From the NCBI GenBank assembly GCA_036501345.1, contig DASYAN010000168.1, forward strand, positions 1-5,975: a stretch of 5,975 bases of DNA, written 5' to 3'. Both the position numbers and the translations under genes were made by a program. Below are positions 5,726 through 5,975 of the stretch, one piece after another. The notes under the pieces were generated by a model. It ran no database searches, was not told where the DNA came from, and was given only the letters and a program-made list of their open reading frames with translations. How positions within the stretch are numbered: position 1 is the stretch's first letter; each line of letters starts with the position of its first letter. The DNA comes from DASYAN01 sp036501345 (GTDB lineage Bacteria > Chloroflexota > Ktedonobacteria > Ktedonobacterales > Ktedonobacteraceae).

Positions 5726-5975
5726 ATGTCCTCAGAAAAAAACTACAATCGTAAACTTTGCATGAGACAAGCACGAAATGGCCTTTTCTGGTCCCTTAGA
5801 ATGAGCGTGTGCCAAGCAAAGTTTGCGGTTCTAGGAAAAAAAGAAGCAAGCGGTGTTTGGGAGCGTTTATGCAGCCGTTACTACATCAAAGCCAAAGAAC
5901 TGGGCAAAGAGAACTGGGAGACCATGGATGGTGACTTCAAGTGGTGGGGCAGTAGATGGGCGAGCATTGCGAGCA
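5726..5975 (+). CDS. Unrecognised protein, N-terminal 83 codons (runs off window)
   Basis: I do not recognise this protein. The frame is open from 5687 to the right edge, while the other two forward frames hit stops within the first 15 codons after 5726. ATG 5726 (MSSEKNYNRKL...) is the chosen start; GTG at 5720 is an in-frame alternative. Purine-rich GAGATGAAGTGAG upstream could serve as a weak ribosome-binding site. The visible part is basic and unusually rich in Trp (W22, W45, W64, W73, W74, W78), with short predicted helices (WERLCSRYYIKAKEL). There is no signal peptide and no membrane segment. It follows tniQ in the same direction, the place where CAST elements carry their effector and other Tn7-like elements carry further targeting or cargo genes. 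It does not resemble the Cas12k, TnsE or resolvase N-termini I know. Confidence 0.6.
   Translation, partial: MSSEKNYNRKLCMRQARNGLFWSLRMSVCQAKFAVLGKKEASGVWERLCSRYYIKAKELGKENWETMDGDFKWWGSRWASIAS

Noticed and set aside
5736..5842. Two A7 runs (5736-5742, 5836-5842) as frameshift sites in the unknown gene
   Set aside because: The zero frame stays open after both and the other frames have stops close to 5726, so nothing suggests recoding within the window.
1..5975. CRISPR array, cas gene or Cas12k that would make this a CAST
   Set aside because: No spaced direct repeats were seen, and the partial gene at 5726 does not resemble any Cas N-terminus I know. The idea is kept only as a question about the sequence to the right.

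Overview
The window is bacterial and holds most of the core of a Tn7-like transposon on the + strand, in the order tnsB (5' end cut off by the window), tnsC, tniQ, then an unrecognised gene that runs off the right edge. The Tn7-like genes are packed as an operon: the ancestral tnsC start overlapped the tnsB stop (ATGATTGA at 1246-1253), and tniQ starts inside the tnsC stop (TGATG at 4701-4705). The taxon cannot be fixed from the sequence. Tn7-like elements of this layout and the inserted IS type remind me of Ktedonobacteria/Chloroflexota genomes, but that is recollection, not evidence.

Region by region. 1-1253: C-terminal 416 residues of TnsB, with all three DDE residues, the beta-barrel and a helical tail. 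1295-3805: a 2,511-bp insertion sequence in the same orientation, nested in the 5' end of tnsC. Its borders can be read to the base: ends CAGGGT...ACCCTG, 15-bp terminal inverted repeats (14/15 identical), and a 5-bp target duplication CCGAG. Joining 1294 to 3811 rebuilds an unbroken 313-codon tnsC. The IS transposase is a two-frame gene: an HTH ORF (1420-1833) joins a DDE ORF at an A8 slippery run (-1 shift). This copy is also broken near its 3' end by a 7-bp tandem duplication (3312-3325). 3795-4703: tnsC as it now reads, with a GTG start lying in the IS right terminal repeat. 4703-5590: tniQ, 295 aa, with paired zinc-binding motifs and without the long C-terminus of TnsD. 5591-5725: purine-rich gap. 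5726-5975: first 83 codons of a tryptophan-rich protein of unknown type.

How the genes work together (family knowledge): TnsB cuts and joins the transposon ends, the TnsC AAA+ ATPase forms the filament that links TnsB to the target, and TniQ recruits TnsC to a chosen site. A short TniQ usually needs a partner for target choice (for example a CRISPR effector in CAST systems), so the unknown gene after tniQ is the place to look for a targeting factor. No CRISPR array, cas gene or TnsA is visible here, so calling this a CAST would be speculation.

The main novelty is that an IS hit an essential transposition gene, yet its own terminal repeat supplies a ribosome-binding-like site and an in-frame GTG start that replace the lost first 15 codons of tnsC. 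The operon may therefore have survived the insertion.
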